Source: Cellulophaga algicola DSM 14237
GTDB lineage: Bacteria; Bacteroidota; Bacteroidia; Flavobacteriales; Flavobacteriaceae
DNA length: 64,000 nt
Assembly (NCBI RefSeq): GCF_000186265.1
Contig: NC_014934.1
Coordinates: forward strand, 496,001-560,000
Direction of reading: 5' to 3'
Positions 28,150 to 38,015 of this stretch are shown in pieces. Under the pieces are notes generated by a model. The model made no database searches. It saw nothing but the letters and a program-made list of their open reading frames with translations, and was not told the origin of the DNA. How positions within the stretch are numbered: position 1 is the stretch's first letter; every line of letters begins with the position of its first letter. The position numbers and the translations under genes are program-made.

Positions 28150-28698
28150 ATGAAAACTTTGAAAACAATATTATTAGGAGCAATACTTTTTACATCATTC
28201 AGCGGATTTTCTCAAACAGACAAAGAAGCAAAAATCATGAAAGATGCAGAAAAAGTAAAAATTAAAATGGTGAAGACCGATAAAGGATTGAAAACTTTTA
28301 TGGATAATTCTACAGCTTATGTAATCTTCCCAAATGTAGGTGAAGGCGCTTTGATTATCGGTGGAGCTTCTGGAAACGGGGTTGTGTATGAAAATAGAAA
28401 ACCAATTGGTTTCGCTGATTTAAAAAAATTAGATATTGGACTACAAGCTGGTGGACAAGCATTATCTGAAATTATTTTCTTTGAAACAGAAGAAGCATTG
28501 GCAAAATTTAAGGATGATGAACTTACATTTTCTGCAGAAGCATCTGCTGTAATTTTAGAATCGGGAGCATCTAAAAACGCTAATTACAGTGATGGTGTAG
28601 TTGTATTTGCAATGCCTAAAGCTGGAGTTATGGCTGATTTATCTGTTGGCGGACAACGTTTGAGTTACGAGTCTTTTGATGATCGTTCTGAAAAATAA
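28150..28698 (+). CDS. SYLF (Ysc84-like) lipid-binding domain protein
   Basis: Exported 182-residue protein: signal peptide ending SGFSQ, then a SYLF domain covering the rest (FMDNSTAYVIFPNVGEGALIIGGASGNGVVYE, LQAGGQALSEIIFF, AGVMADLSVGGQRLSYE). Members bind phosphoinositides in eukaryotes; bacterial periplasmic copies are uncharacterised and often accompany stress genes, as here (a CsbD gene lies 0.9 kb downstream). It has its own -7 element and terminator, so it is monocistronic. Confidence 0.88.
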   Translation: MKTLKTILLGAILFTSFSGFSQTDKEAKIMKDAEKVKIKMVKTDKGLKTFMDNSTAYVIFPNVGEGALIIGGASGNGVVYENRKPIGFADLKKLDIGLQAGGQALSEIIFFETEEALAKFKDDELTFSAEASAVILESGASKNANYSDGVVVFAMPKAGVMADLSVGGQRLSYESFDDRSEK

Positions 28699-28718
28699 GT
28701 AGTACCATATTGATACTT

Positions 28719-28748
28719 AAAAGGTTGTCTAAATAGACAGCCTTTTTT
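28719..28748 (+). terminator. Terminator after the SYLF gene
   Basis: 13-bp stem AAAAGGTTGTCTA / TAGACAGCCTTTT with one G-T wobble and a tight loop, followed by a run of T. It begins 20 bases after the stop. Confidence 0.85.
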
Positions 28749-28862
28749 TTGCCAATACATCATATAAAAATCTAAAAATAATATAGAAAGTATTTTAACA
28801 GGGTACTTTTTTTAGCGTCAAAAAGTGTTTTGATTGTTTTAAATTCTTCTCTTTTCCAGTCC

Positions 28863-28870
28863 TAATTTTG
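28863..28870 (+). promoter_or_regulatory. Bacteroidetes -7 element TAATTTTG
   Basis: Exact TAnnTTTG match 44 bases upstream of the beta-barrel gene and identical in sequence to the -7 element of the SYLF gene. Confidence 0.45.
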
Positions 28871-28913
28871 GCCTAAATTAAAAACAATTTATAAAATTTT
28901 AAATATAAAAATT

Positions 28914-29501
28914 ATGAAAAAAGTAGTAGCATTATTAGTATTTATGACGGCTGGTTCCTCGTTATTTGCACAATCATGGTCAGACAAATTTCAACTTGGT
29001 GTTAAAGGTGGTGCCAACTTTGCTACCGTAGTTGGTGATGACTTTAATAGTCCAGATAGCAGAACCAGTTTTTACGCAGGTCTTGTTGCAGAAGCGCCAA
29101 TAACAGAAACATTTTCAATTCAGCCAGAGGTATTTTATTCTGGACAGGGTTTTGATTTGAGCAATAATAATGATGGAATTGATGCACAATATAAACTAGA
29201 TTACATTCAAGTACCTTTACTATTAAAGGTTTATTTGATTGATGGTTTAAACATTCATGCAGGACCACAATTTGGTTTCAAGGTCAACGAACAAATAGAT
29301 TTTGATCCGTCTAATGGTGGTGGTGAAATTGATACAAATTCAACAGAAGATTTTGATTTTCAACTTACTTCAGGTGTAGAATATAAATTTGCCGAATCGT
29401 TTTTTGTTCAAGCAAGATATACCTACGGATTTTCTGAATTAATTAAAGATGCTGATATCCACACTTCTTATGTTTCTGCCGGTGTTGGTTTTATGTTTTA
29501 A
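28914..29501 (+). CDS. PorT-family outer-membrane beta-barrel protein
   Basis: Small outer-membrane barrel (195 residues, eight-strand size). Signal peptide ends SSLFAQ; the mature part starts QLGVKGGANFATVVGDD, typical of the outer-membrane beta-barrel (PorT-like, PF13568) family, and continues with alternating strands (FYAGLVAEAPITETFSIQPEVFYSGQG, VPLLLKVYLIDGLNIHAGPQFGFKV) to an aromatic end GVGFMF. Function of such proteins is generally unknown. Not in an operon with its neighbours. Confidence 0.87.
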   Translation: MKKVVALLVFMTAGSSLFAQSWSDKFQLGVKGGANFATVVGDDFNSPDSRTSFYAGLVAEAPITETFSIQPEVFYSGQGFDLSNNNDGIDAQYKLDYIQVPLLLKVYLIDGLNIHAGPQFGFKVNEQIDFDPSNGGGEIDTNSTEDFDFQLTSGVEYKFAESFFVQARYTYGFSELIKDADIHTSYVSAGVGFMF

Positions 29502-29614
29502 ATAACACTTGAAAAGTTTTCGAGTCAAAACTCAATTGAATTGAATCATTTTGTTTTATGTTACATTACTAATTTTATAGTATACAAAAATTAATAATCT
29601 AAAAAATTAAAGAT

Positions 29615-29800
29615 ATGAATACGACACAATTAGAAGGTAAATGGAAACAAGTAAAAGGTCAGTTTAAACAAAAATACGGTGATTTAACCGATAATGATTT
29701 GACTTATGCCGAGGGAAAATTTGATGAGATGATAGGAAAACTTCAAGAAAAAACAGGCAAGAAAAAAGAAGAGCTTGAAAAAGAAATTAATGAATTATAA
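29615..29800 (+). CDS. CsbD-family stress protein
   Basis: A 61-residue, highly charged helical protein matching the CsbD family: NTTQLEGKWKQVKGQFKQKYGDLTDNDL, then EGKFDEMIGKLQEKTGKKKEELEKEI. Family members are induced by general stress in many bacteria, but their molecular role is unsettled. A near-match -7 element, TAATTTTA (29570-29577), lies 37 bases upstream, with a TTG at 29551. Followed by a strong bidirectional terminator. Confidence 0.9.
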   Translation: MNTTQLEGKWKQVKGQFKQKYGDLTDNDLTYAEGKFDEMIGKLQEKTGKKKEELEKEINEL

Positions 29801-29838
29801 TATTCATTTTTTTAGTCTGTAATTTAATAGAGACAAAC

Positions 29839-29871
29839 AAAAAACCACCAAAATAATTTTGGTGGTTTTTT
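29839..29871. terminator. Bidirectional terminator between csbD-like and fucP-like genes
   Basis: Perfect 15-bp stem AAAAAACCACCAAAA / TTTTGGTGGTTTTTT with a TAA loop. It lies between convergent genes, 38 bases after the CsbD stop and 39 bases after the end of the minus-strand transporter. Confidence 0.92.
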
Positions 29872-29910
29872 AGGTTATAACTACTTCTGTTTTCTAATAA
29901 AAATCTTCAA

Positions 29911-31209
29911 CTATTTCATGTACTTTCTATACACTAAGCGGCCATAAAAAGCAATAAATAAGAAGCAAAAAAACGGAAGTATAAATGAAAAATTCACTTC
30001 TGTAACTCCTGCTATTTTAAGATCATTTACATTGTTACCTCCTAAATCTATAATCATACCTTGAAGCTTAGGCATCAAAGCACCACCAACAATAGCCATG
30101 ACTAGGCCAGCAGCTCCTATTTTTGATTCTTCTTCTGCAAGACCATGCAATGCGATTCCATAGATCGTAGGAAACATCAACGACATACAAAATGATATGG
30201 CAACTAAGCTATACAACCCATAGACACCCTCAATAAAAACAGTTCCTAAAGCGAAAAACGCTGCAAGAATTGAAAAATACATTAACAGTTTTCCTGAACT
30301 TAAAAAGCGAAGTAAATAGGTGCCGATGACTCTTCCTATCATGAATAAGAAAAAAGCTGCAAATTGATAGTTAGCAGCGTCTTCACCAGACATTCCTATA
30401 GCTTCTGCATATTGATAAATATATGTCCAGCACATAATTTGCGCCCCTACATACATGATTTGAGCAATAACCCCTAAAACATATTTATGATTTTTGCCTA
30501 AATCTTTAAAAGTGGTAGATAGACTTGGTATGGCTCCTTCTTCCTGAGCTTGAGGCATTTTACTCACTAAAATAAAAATAAAAACTCCCAATATGACCAA
30601 ACCTAAGATTACATAGGGGTCTCTAATCACCATTAAATCAGAAGTACGGATCAACGCTTTTTTTGTTGCTGCCAATGCACTAAAATTCTCAATATCATCT
30701 GATTGTAATTTTTTAAGTACAAACTGTTGTGCCACTAAAAGTCCCAATAATAAACCCACAGGGTTAAAAGCTTGTGCTAAGTTTAATCGTAAGGTTGCTG
30801 TTTCTGGAGCTCCCATAGCCAATACATAAGGATTTGCTGTAGTTTCTAAAAAAGCCAACCCAAAGGTTAGAATGTATAGTGCCAAACAAAAAAACCAAAA
30901 TTGCTGTGTTATTGCTGCGGGATAAAACAAAAGTGCGCCTCCTGCAAATAGCGCTAACCCAATTAGAACTCCAGTTTTATAAGAATACTTGCGAACAAAC
31001 AGAGCTGCTGGCAAAGCCATACAGAAATATCCTCCATAAAATGCCATTTGTACCCATGCTGCCTGAGAATTAGAAAGCTCTAATACTTTTTTAAAAGCTT
31101 GCACCATGGGATCTGTAACCGCATTTGCAAAACCCCATAAAGCAAAAAGTGAGGTAATTAATATAAATGGCAATAAAACCTTTTTAGAAACAATTGCAGG
31201 TTTACTCAT
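29911..31209 (-). CDS. Sugar MFS permease, FucP (fucose:H+ symporter) family
   Basis: Inner-membrane proton symporter of 432 residues with 12 predicted helices. Family marks include LFALWGFANAVTDPMVQAFKKVLELSNSQAAWVQMAFYGGYF at the start and LAFLETTANPYVLAMG in helix 4, a pattern typical of FucP-type transporters. It follows the SSS symporter on the same strand (20-base gap) and lies downstream of the inositol oxygenase gene. The likely substrate is a monosaccharide or uronate; fucose itself is not supported, since no fucose-catabolic gene is nearby. Confidence 0.88.
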   Translation of the reverse strand: MSKPAIVSKKVLLPFILITSLFALWGFANAVTDPMVQAFKKVLELSNSQAAWVQMAFYGGYFCMALPAALFVRKYSYKTGVLIGLALFAGGALLFYPAAITQQFWFFCLALYILTFGLAFLETTANPYVLAMGAPETATLRLNLAQAFNPVGLLLGLLVAQQFVLKKLQSDDIENFSALAATKKALIRTSDLMVIRDPYVILGLVILGVFIFILVSKMPQAQEEGAIPSLSTTFKDLGKNHKYVLGVIAQIMYVGAQIMCWTYIYQYAEAIGMSGEDAANYQFAAFFLFMIGRVIGTYLLRFLSSGKLLMYFSILAAFFALGTVFIEGVYGLYSLVAISFCMSLMFPTIYGIALHGLAEEESKIGAAGLVMAIVGGALMPKLQGMIIDLGGNNVNDLKIAGVTEVNFSFILPFFCFLFIAFYGRLVYRKYMK

Positions 31210-31229
31210 TGTAATGAATTTTATATATT

Positions 31230-32807
31230 TTAATTAGTACCTAAAAGCACATAAATAACCACGGTAATAGTACAGAGTGCTATTGCCATAGGTTTTGTGT
31301 ATTTCCATTCTTTCATTTCTACATAATCATGTTCTTCTTTAATGTCCTTTTTATGATTTGGATACCAATAAGAAACGATAAACATTACTAGAATATTCAA
31401 GACAAATTCTATTCCCCAGATATGTACGAAATGGATATTCACTTTAAAAATAAAAGTGGTTAGAATATAGAATGCTAGTCCAATAAACAATGCCACTTTT
31501 GCACCGGTTGCAGATATTTTTTTCAGAAAAAAGCCTGCTAACATGATTGATGCAATCGGGATAAAGAAAATTCCGTTTAATTGTTGCAGTAATTGATACA
31601 ATCCATCTGGTGCATTTGCAACCATTGGTGCGACAAGAATGGCAAAGACGGCTAAAACTGCAGAAGTAAGTTTCCCTATTTTAACGAGTTTTTTATCATT
31701 ACATTCTTTTTCTATATGTCTTTTATACACATCAATACTAAATATGGTTGCTGCACTATTTAAGACACTATTGAATGTACTTAACACAGCACCCATAACA
31801 ATCGCTGCAAAAATACCCACCAAACCAATAGGCAATACTTTTTTAATTAACTCCGGATATATCATATCCTGATCTTCATATAATGAATCTCCGAAATAAT
31901 AAAATGCAATAACACCTGGTAAAATTATGATGATAGGAACTACTATTTTTAAAACTCCAGTATAGAGTAATCCTTTCTGTGCTTCAACTAAATTTTTTGC
32001 ACCTAAGGCACGTTGCACTATAGTTTGGTTCATACTCCAAAAATACAATTGGTTTATAATCAACCCCGTAAACAACACCTCAAAAGGCAATACAGAATCT
32101 TTGGCACCAATTACATTAAATTTCTCGGGACTATGATTATATACTTTTGTCAATCCATCTAAAGGGTTTCCTTCTCCGATACTTACTAAGGCAATAATCG
32201 GAATTGCGAGTCCGCCTATTAACAACCCATACCGATTGATGGTATCTGAAACTGCAACAGCTTTTAATCCACCGAAGATGGCATATATGGATCCAAGCAC
32301 GCCAATGGAAATTACCGTGATCCACAGCCCTTGCTCTTTAGATACGTTTAAAACTTCAGAAATATTAAATATACTTTCAATATTGATGGCTCCAGTATAT
32401 AGTACTATGGGCAATAAGGTTACAATAAAAGAAACCATTAAAAACAAAGCTACTAGCGTTCTTGTGGTACTATCAAATCTTTTTTCTAAATATTCAGGTA
32501 TGGTGGTGAGTCCCATTTTTAAATATTTTGGAACAAAATAAATAGCAGCGATAACTAAGGCTATAGCCGAGGTTACTTCCCAAGCGATAATAATAAATCC
32601 GTTTTTATAAGACGAACCATTCATACCAATTAAGTGTTCAGTAGAAATATTAGTCAAAAGCATTGACCCGGCAATAACTACCCCAGTTAAGCTTCTGCCC
32701 CCAAGAAAATACCCATCTTTAGAGTCTAATTTTTCTTTTCGGAGTTTAAACCACGAATAAAATGCAACAAATGCGGTAAAAGCAATGAAAGTAATTACGG
32801 TATACAT
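31230..32807 (-). CDS. Sodium:solute symporter (SSS/SLC5 family)
   Basis: Inner-membrane sodium-coupled transporter, 525 residues, with 13 to 14 hydrophobic segments. Recognisable blocks are FLGGRSLTGVVIAGSMLLTNISTEHLIG near the N-terminus, TTIPEYLEKRFDSTTRT, and GLKAVAVSDTINRYGLLIGGL, as in SGLT/myo-inositol-type carriers. It lies 84 bases downstream of the inositol oxygenase gene, making myo-inositol a reasonable cargo, but sugars such as galactose or uronates are equally possible. A terminator-like hairpin separates it from that gene. Confidence 0.88.
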   Translation of the reverse strand: MYTVITFIAFTAFVAFYSWFKLRKEKLDSKDGYFLGGRSLTGVVIAGSMLLTNISTEHLIGMNGSSYKNGFIIIAWEVTSAIALVIAAIYFVPKYLKMGLTTIPEYLEKRFDSTTRTLVALFLMVSFIVTLLPIVLYTGAINIESIFNISEVLNVSKEQGLWITVISIGVLGSIYAIFGGLKAVAVSDTINRYGLLIGGLAIPIIALVSIGEGNPLDGLTKVYNHSPEKFNVIGAKDSVLPFEVLFTGLIINQLYFWSMNQTIVQRALGAKNLVEAQKGLLYTGVLKIVVPIIIILPGVIAFYYFGDSLYEDQDMIYPELIKKVLPIGLVGIFAAIVMGAVLSTFNSVLNSAATIFSIDVYKRHIEKECNDKKLVKIGKLTSAVLAVFAILVAPMVANAPDGLYQLLQQLNGIFFIPIASIMLAGFFLKKISATGAKVALFIGLAFYILTTFIFKVNIHFVHIWGIEFVLNILVMFIVSYWYPNHKKDIKEEHDYVEMKEWKYTKPMAIALCTITVVIYVLLGTN

Positions 32808-32832
32808 GAGTTAGTTCGTTAGATTAAAAAAT

Positions 32833-32864
32833 AAAAAAAATGCGCTAGTATTTAATGCTAGAGC
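32833..32864 (-). terminator. Terminator-like hairpin between inositol oxygenase and SSS genes
   Basis: On the minus strand GCTCTAGCATT...CTAGCGC forms an imperfect stem of about 10 pairs (one wobble, one mismatch) followed directly by ATTTTTTTT. It lies within the 84-base gap, so the transporters may be expressed by read-through or from a separate promoter. Confidence 0.6.
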
Positions 32865-32891
32865 ATTGCAAAATTTAAAAATGTAACGCCA

Positions 32892-33770
32892 CTAAAAACT
32901 CAACTTTTTAGGTAAATATTTTGCGACTAATTCTTTATAGTAAGGAAGTAATTCTTTTGCATCTGGCGGTACTGGTGCTTTTGAATATAGATCGTATGGG
33001 TTAAACCTTTTTACCCACTCAAACAATTCTATATCTTTTTGGGTCATTAAATGCAAGTAATCATTTTCGCGATGTTGCGAATAAAAAGAATGATATCTAA
33101 TCATGTATAATGCAGGTTCTGGCAAATAATCTTTCAGTATTTGATATAAATATTCATCATGACCCCAACTCATTTTTACTTGATCTAAACCACAATTAGG
33201 TTCGTAAATACCATATTTGGTATTGTAGCGCTCATCCATAGTATCCGGATTTGCTGTAAAGAAATCTGGATATACAATTTTGTCTGAAAAGGCACAGCCT
33301 ACAGGAAAAGTATCTCCAACTACAGCCCATTGCGGTTCTCCAAAAAGACATAAAACTTTACCTAAATCATGAATAAAACCAGTAAGTACAAACCAGTCTG
33401 GATGACCATCTGCTCTAATTGCTTCTGAGGTTTGTAAAAGATGTTGTAATTGATCTAAATCAATATCAGGATCACTATCATCTACTAGGGTGTTTAAGAA
33501 GTCTAAAGCTTCCCAAATAGACATTTCTCTTTTATCAAATTTTAAAAACTCTTTTTCCTTCTCACAAACAAAATCATAGGTTTGGTATTGATGGTTAATT
33601 TTATAGAATTCTTTTACGGTATCTAACCTTTCAGAATCTACATAATTCCTAAACTCTTCTTTTTCTTTTACAGCTTCTACAGGATCAGGATAACGTTCTA
33701 ATAAGTTGTCTTCCCAATCATCAATGTTATCCATTGGATTTTTATGATTGCTATTCAATGATTCTTCCAT
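32892..33770 (-). CDS. myo-Inositol oxygenase (MIOX)
   Basis: Di-iron enzyme converting myo-inositol and oxygen to D-glucuronate. The whole family pattern is present, with all six metal ligands in place: His123 (DGHPDW), His134-Asp135 (FIHDLGK), His204 (WGHDEYL), His227 (IRYHSFY) and Asp260 (FNPYDLYSK). [20 protein letters not shown] is also typical. At 292 residues it has the same size as eukaryotic MIOX. Cytoplasmic. Neighbours are two transporters downstream and a hybrid two-component regulator 143 bases upstream on the same strand. Uncommon in bacteria overall, though known from Flavobacterium. Confidence 0.93.
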   Translation of the reverse strand: MEESLNSNHKNPMDNIDDWEDNLLERYPDPVEAVKEKEEFRNYVDSERLDTVKEFYKINHQYQTYDFVCEKEKEFLKFDKREMSIWEALDFLNTLVDDSDPDIDLDQLQHLLQTSEAIRADGHPDWFVLTGFIHDLGKVLCLFGEPQWAVVGDTFPVGCAFSDKIVYPDFFTANPDTMDERYNTKYGIYEPNCGLDQVKMSWGHDEYLYQILKDYLPEPALYMIRYHSFYSQHRENDYLHLMTQKDIELFEWVKRFNPYDLYSKAPVPPDAKELLPYYKELVAKYLPKKLSF

Positions 33771-33913
33771 TACGATCTTTAATTTTAAATGTTGAGTCTA
33801 TGTAATTAAAACCATAATTACACTAGGCAATTTAAAATATAAATACGGTAAACAAATGGACTAAAACACCAAAAACATGGATTTTTAAAGAAGAAACAAA
33901 AAACTAAAACCCA

Positions 33914-36900
33914 CTATTTCAGCAATTTACTTGGGGGGAAACCAAACTGTTTTTTAAAACAGCGACTAAAATAAAGCGGGTCATTAAAACCAATTAAATC
34001 GGTAACCTCGGAAACATTGTATTTTTTTGTTTTCAATAATTGAGCAGATTTCTTTAATCGGATAGTTCTAATAAATTCATTAGGAGCTAAGTCTGTAAGC
34101 TCCTTTATTTTTCGGTATAATTTTGAAGAGCTCATACCTAATTCTTGACATAAATAGGTCGTAGTCAAGTCTGCTTTATCTAGATTCTCTTCTATAAGTT
34201 TTGTTATTTGCTCTATCAGCGCTTTATCTATAGGAGAATGGGCTAGCAAACCAACTTCACTTTCTACTTCATCAGAAAATTTAGTCTTTAGTTCTAGCCT
34301 GGTTTTGATAATGTTTACAATAACAGACTTTAAGAGCGATGGATCAAAAGGCTTTACTAAATATGCATCTGCCCCCACTTCATACCCCTTTACTTTGTCT
34401 TCATTTTCTGATAATGCTGTTAATAGCACTACAGGAATATGACTTATAAATTCATCATTTTTTAATTCATTACAGAATTCAAGTCCCCCCATAATAGGCA
34501 TCATTACATCTGCTACGCACAACATAGGTTTTATTTTTCTACAAATCTTTAATCCTTCTTCTCCGTTTTCAGCTTCATATACTTTGTAATAATCAGAGAG
34601 GTAATCTATTAAATACTTTCGGAGTTCAGTGTTATCTTCTATCACTAGTATTTTCTCCTTTATAGCTGTATTCGTCGTTACTTTCTTTTGGGGAATATAT
34701 GCAGTTACTTCTTCTTTTTCTGTATTAGAAACAAACTCAAAAACTTCCTTTTTAGAATAGCTTTTTCTATTTATAGGGATTTCAAATGTAAAAACACTTC
34801 CCTGGTTGGGTTCGCTTTCTACTTTAATATTCCCCTTATGCAACTCTACTAATGATTTGACTAAAGATAAACCAATACCCGAACCTGTGTTATTTTCTTT
34901 ACTATTGGTAGCTTGATAAAATCTATTAAATATTTTTTCTTGGCTCTTTAATGGTATCCCGATACCATCATCACTCACTTCTATAACCAGCACTTCGCTA
35001 GCCTCTCCTTTAAGTCGAATAAAAACATCTACATGCCCGTACTTATTGGTAAATTTTATCGCATTAGATAATAAATTGTATAATATCTTATCATACTTAT
35101 CTCTATCTATCCAACCAAAAAGAGTTTCATGCTCACTATTAAAATTCAGCTCTATATTTTTATTATAGGCAAACTCTTTAAAAGAATCAAAGGTGTTTTT
35201 CGTGTATAAAAGGATGTCCGTTTTAGAAACTTTCAGCTTTAATTCTCCCGTTTGTGCTTTTCTAAAATCGAGCACTTGATTCACTAAATTTAAAAGTCTA
35301 CTGGCATTTTGATGAATAAGATTAAACCTACTTTTTTGATAATCACTACTATTCTCATTTGCCTCTTCTAGCAATTGTTTTGCCGGGCCTAATATTAACG
35401 TTAAAGGTGTTCTCAGTTCATGCGAGATATTGGTAAAAAAACGGAGTTTTTCATTATTCAATTTTACATCGCGCTCCCTGTTTACTTTTTCGGTGACTAA
35501 TTCTTGCTTTAATCGAAGCCTATTTTTCATATCTCTTCTAATTAAATAACCAATACTAATTAGAAGCACGAAAACTAAAAGTAATGCTTGGTAGGTTAGC
35601 CAAAAAGGAGGTTCTATTTTAATAAGGTAAGACACTTCATCACTCCAAAAACCATCACTATTGCTAGATTTTATTTTAAAAACATAATCGCCAGGAAATA
35701 AATTAGTATACTGTACGGTCCTAGAATTACTCGTTGTCGGAATCCAATTATCATCAAAACCCTCTAACATATATTCAAACTTATTCAGTTTTTCATTTGC
35801 ATAGGATGGCATCGAAAATTGTAACGAAAAGTTTCTGTTTTTATAATTTAAAACGATGTTTCTAGCTTCATTTATATCTTTTTCTAGAGGTATTTGATCA
35901 TTAATTTCTGTTCCAGGATACACTACTTCATTCTGGATTTTAAATTCTGTAATTACCGGTTCTGGAGCTATTTGATTTTCTCTAATGGTGTAGGGTGAGA
36001 AATATATAATTCCGTTTTTACCTCCTAAATAAATATTAGAATTTCCAAAATTATAAAATCCACTTGAACTAAAAACATCTAGACGATTACCACTGTTTAC
36101 ATTATAAATATTATAACTTTTTAGGTTAGACTTTAATCTTGCAACACTATTGTTATTCATGTTTAACCATATATCCCCATTCGCATCGGTAAGCATATCG
36201 GTCACCCATTTTCCTTGAAGCTCTTTTGGTTCTTTTAACGGTATAAAATTATTACTTTCAGGCTTAAACCAACTAATTCCCTGCCTAGTTGCTGCCCATA
36301 ATTTACCCTCATTATCAAACATAATATCACTTACATTATCATGTGGTAAACTTTCATTATTTGTTAGAGATCTCTTGTAGAATTCAAAAGAATCTGATCC
36401 TCGTTCATATTTTACAACTCCAGTCTCTGTCGCAAACCAGATAAGTGTATCCGTTTCTGTAATAATTTCATTAATCTGAAATCCTTTCAATAGCGTTTTA
36501 GTACCCTCTTCTTTTTTAAGAGTTTCTGTATTAAAAATAACAGCACCTTCTCCAAAAGAACCTATAATTAATTTATTATCTTCTAAGTTTTCAAATGCAA
36601 AAATGGGTGATTGTTCAAAACCTACACTAACTACTTTTGAAGTATTTTTTTTGTAATCATAGACTAGTAATTTCCCGTTCCATAAACCACAATAAAATAC
36701 TTCTCCATCTAAAGAATAGATACTCGCAATATCTTTCTGATTGTTATATAAAGGTGCAAAACTATCTTCATCTGAAATAAACAATCCGTTATGACGCGTA
36801 GCTACGATAACCTTACCATCATAGGTTTTATTAAAGCCTCGAATTCTTGGTACTTGATTATTAATATGAAGTGATATGTCTTTATTAATATTAAACTGAT

Positions 36901-37948
36901 TTTCAAAAGGGTCGTATTTATCTAAGCCGTCTTCTGTACCAATCCATAAAATTCCTGAAGCATCAAAATATAAAGCTGAAACCAAATTATCTACCAATGA
37001 ATTATCATCAGGCAAAACAGAATAATGCCATTTAAATTCGCCTTTACTAATATCTTCTAATTGGTTGCAAACAATTACACCTCCTAAAGTACCCAACCAG
37101 TACCTGCCATCTGGCGCCTGTATGACCGATAAAAAATAAGGCCCTAAACTATCTTTAACCTCTACATCATCAATTTCAAGGTTTAAAAATTCGTTCGTTG
37201 TTTTATTAAGTTTATACAAGCCTTCTCTAGTACCAATAAATATATCAGACTTAGCATCTTCATAGATGAAATTTAAGTATGGATTTTTTTCAATAGAATT
37301 AGGAATAGAAAGTGTATACGTTACTTTTTGAGCAATTTCACCGTTTGTATCTAAAGTAATTTTTGCTACACCACCAGTACCATAACTTCCTACCCATATA
37401 TAGCCGTTTTTATCTTCAAAAATTTCTTTTACATAGTTAAAATTATCTATTTCAACTTTTTTGAAACTTTCCTCTTCAGGATTAAAAATGTAAAGGCCTT
37501 TTGTTTTTGTACCTACCCAAACCCGTTTAAATTTATCTACATATACCGATCTTATTTCCGCATCCGGCAAACTATTTGGGTTATCCTTTTCTGGTAAATA
37601 GGTAGTAAAGGTCTGTGTATCTGTTTTAAAAAGGGTTAAGCCATTTCTAGTTCCAACCCATAAGTTATTATTATCTTCATCTAAGACTAGCGCAGTAATA
37701 TCATCGTTATAAATTTTATTACTTCCTGTAGAGGTACTCAAATAAGATTTAAACTCGTACCCATCAAACCTATTCAAGCCAGAAAAAGTACCTAACCATA
37801 AAAAACCATATTTATCCTGAACAATATGACGCACCGAATTATGTGACAATCCGCTATCATCATTATAATGTTCAAATTTTATATTCTGTGCATTACTGCA
37901 CAAAACAGAAAATAGTACAAAAAATGTTATCGCAACAATGTTTCGCAT
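33914..37948 (-). CDS. Hybrid two-component system sensor/regulator (HTCS)
   Basis: One-protein signalling system of 1344 residues. Order: signal peptide (ends SNAQ), a periplasmic beta-propeller of two-component-regulator propeller repeats (for example YGFLWLGTFSGLNRFDG, KRVWVGTKTKGLYIFN, GILWIGTEDGLDKYD; about 25-700), a Y_Y_Y domain (about 720-785), one membrane helix (LLLVFVLLISIGYLI), HisKA with ISHELRTPL (His843), HATPase (DDGIGIP, GSGIGLSLVK), a receiver domain (Asp1147 in VADVMMP) and an AraC-type helix-turn-helix to the C-terminus. Such proteins sense oligosaccharides and activate glycan-use genes. The target could be the genes downstream (inositol oxygenase, transporters) or the SusCD locus beyond 39774. 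Confidence 0.95.
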   Translation of the reverse strand: MRNIVAITFFVLFSVLCSNAQNIKFEHYNDDSGLSHNSVRHIVQDKYGFLWLGTFSGLNRFDGYEFKSYLSTSTGSNKIYNDDITALVLDEDNNNLWVGTRNGLTLFKTDTQTFTTYLPEKDNPNSLPDAEIRSVYVDKFKRVWVGTKTKGLYIFNPEEESFKKVEIDNFNYVKEIFEDKNGYIWVGSYGTGGVAKITLDTNGEIAQKVTYTLSIPNSIEKNPYLNFIYEDAKSDIFIGTREGLYKLNKTTNEFLNLEIDDVEVKDSLGPYFLSVIQAPDGRYWLGTLGGVIVCNQLEDISKGEFKWHYSVLPDDNSLVDNLVSALYFDASGILWIGTEDGLDKYDPFENQFNINKDISLHINNQVPRIRGFNKTYDGKVIVATRHNGLFISDEDSFAPLYNNQKDIASIYSLDGEVFYCGLWNGKLLVYDYKKNTSKVVSVGFEQSPIFAFENLEDNKLIIGSFGEGAVIFNTETLKKEEGTKTLLKGFQINEIITETDTLIWFATETGVVKYERGSDSFEFYKRSLTNNESLPHDNVSDIMFDNEGKLWAATRQGISWFKPESNNFIPLKEPKELQGKWVTDMLTDANGDIWLNMNNNSVARLKSNLKSYNIYNVNSGNRLDVFSSSGFYNFGNSNIYLGGKNGIIYFSPYTIRENQIAPEPVITEFKIQNEVVYPGTEINDQIPLEKDINEARNIVLNYKNRNFSLQFSMPSYANEKLNKFEYMLEGFDDNWIPTTSNSRTVQYTNLFPGDYVFKIKSSNSDGFWSDEVSYLIKIEPPFWLTYQALLLVFVLLISIGYLIRRDMKNRLRLKQELVTEKVNRERDVKLNNEKLRFFTNISHELRTPLTLILGPAKQLLEEANENSSDYQKSRFNLIHQNASRLLNLVNQVLDFRKAQTGELKLKVSKTDILLYTKNTFDSFKEFAYNKNIELNFNSEHETLFGWIDRDKYDKILYNLLSNAIKFTNKYGHVDVFIRLKGEASEVLVIEVSDDGIGIPLKSQEKIFNRFYQATNSKENNTGSGIGLSLVKSLVELHKGNIKVESEPNQGSVFTFEIPINRKSYSKKEVFEFVSNTEKEEVTAYIPQKKVTTNTAIKEKILVIEDNTELRKYLIDYLSDYYKVYEAENGEEGLKICRKIKPMLCVADVMMPIMGGLEFCNELKNDEFISHIPVVLLTALSENEDKVKGYEVGADAYLVKPFDPSLLKSVIVNIIKTRLELKTKFSDEVESEVGLLAHSPIDKALIEQITKLIEENLDKADLTTTYLCQELGMSSSKLYRKIKELTDLAPNEFIRTIRLKKSAQLLKTKKYNVSEVTDLIGFNDPLYFSRCFKKQFGFPPSKLLK

Positions 37949-38015
37949 CTATTGATTTTAATACTTAAGTTGAGTTAATGCTAAATTTACAAAAGCGAAT
38001 TGAAATACCCCCTTA

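Noticed and set aside
29911-31209. Naming the FucP-type permease a fucose transporter
   Set aside because: No fucose isomerase, kinase or aldolase gene is nearby; family membership alone does not define the sugar.
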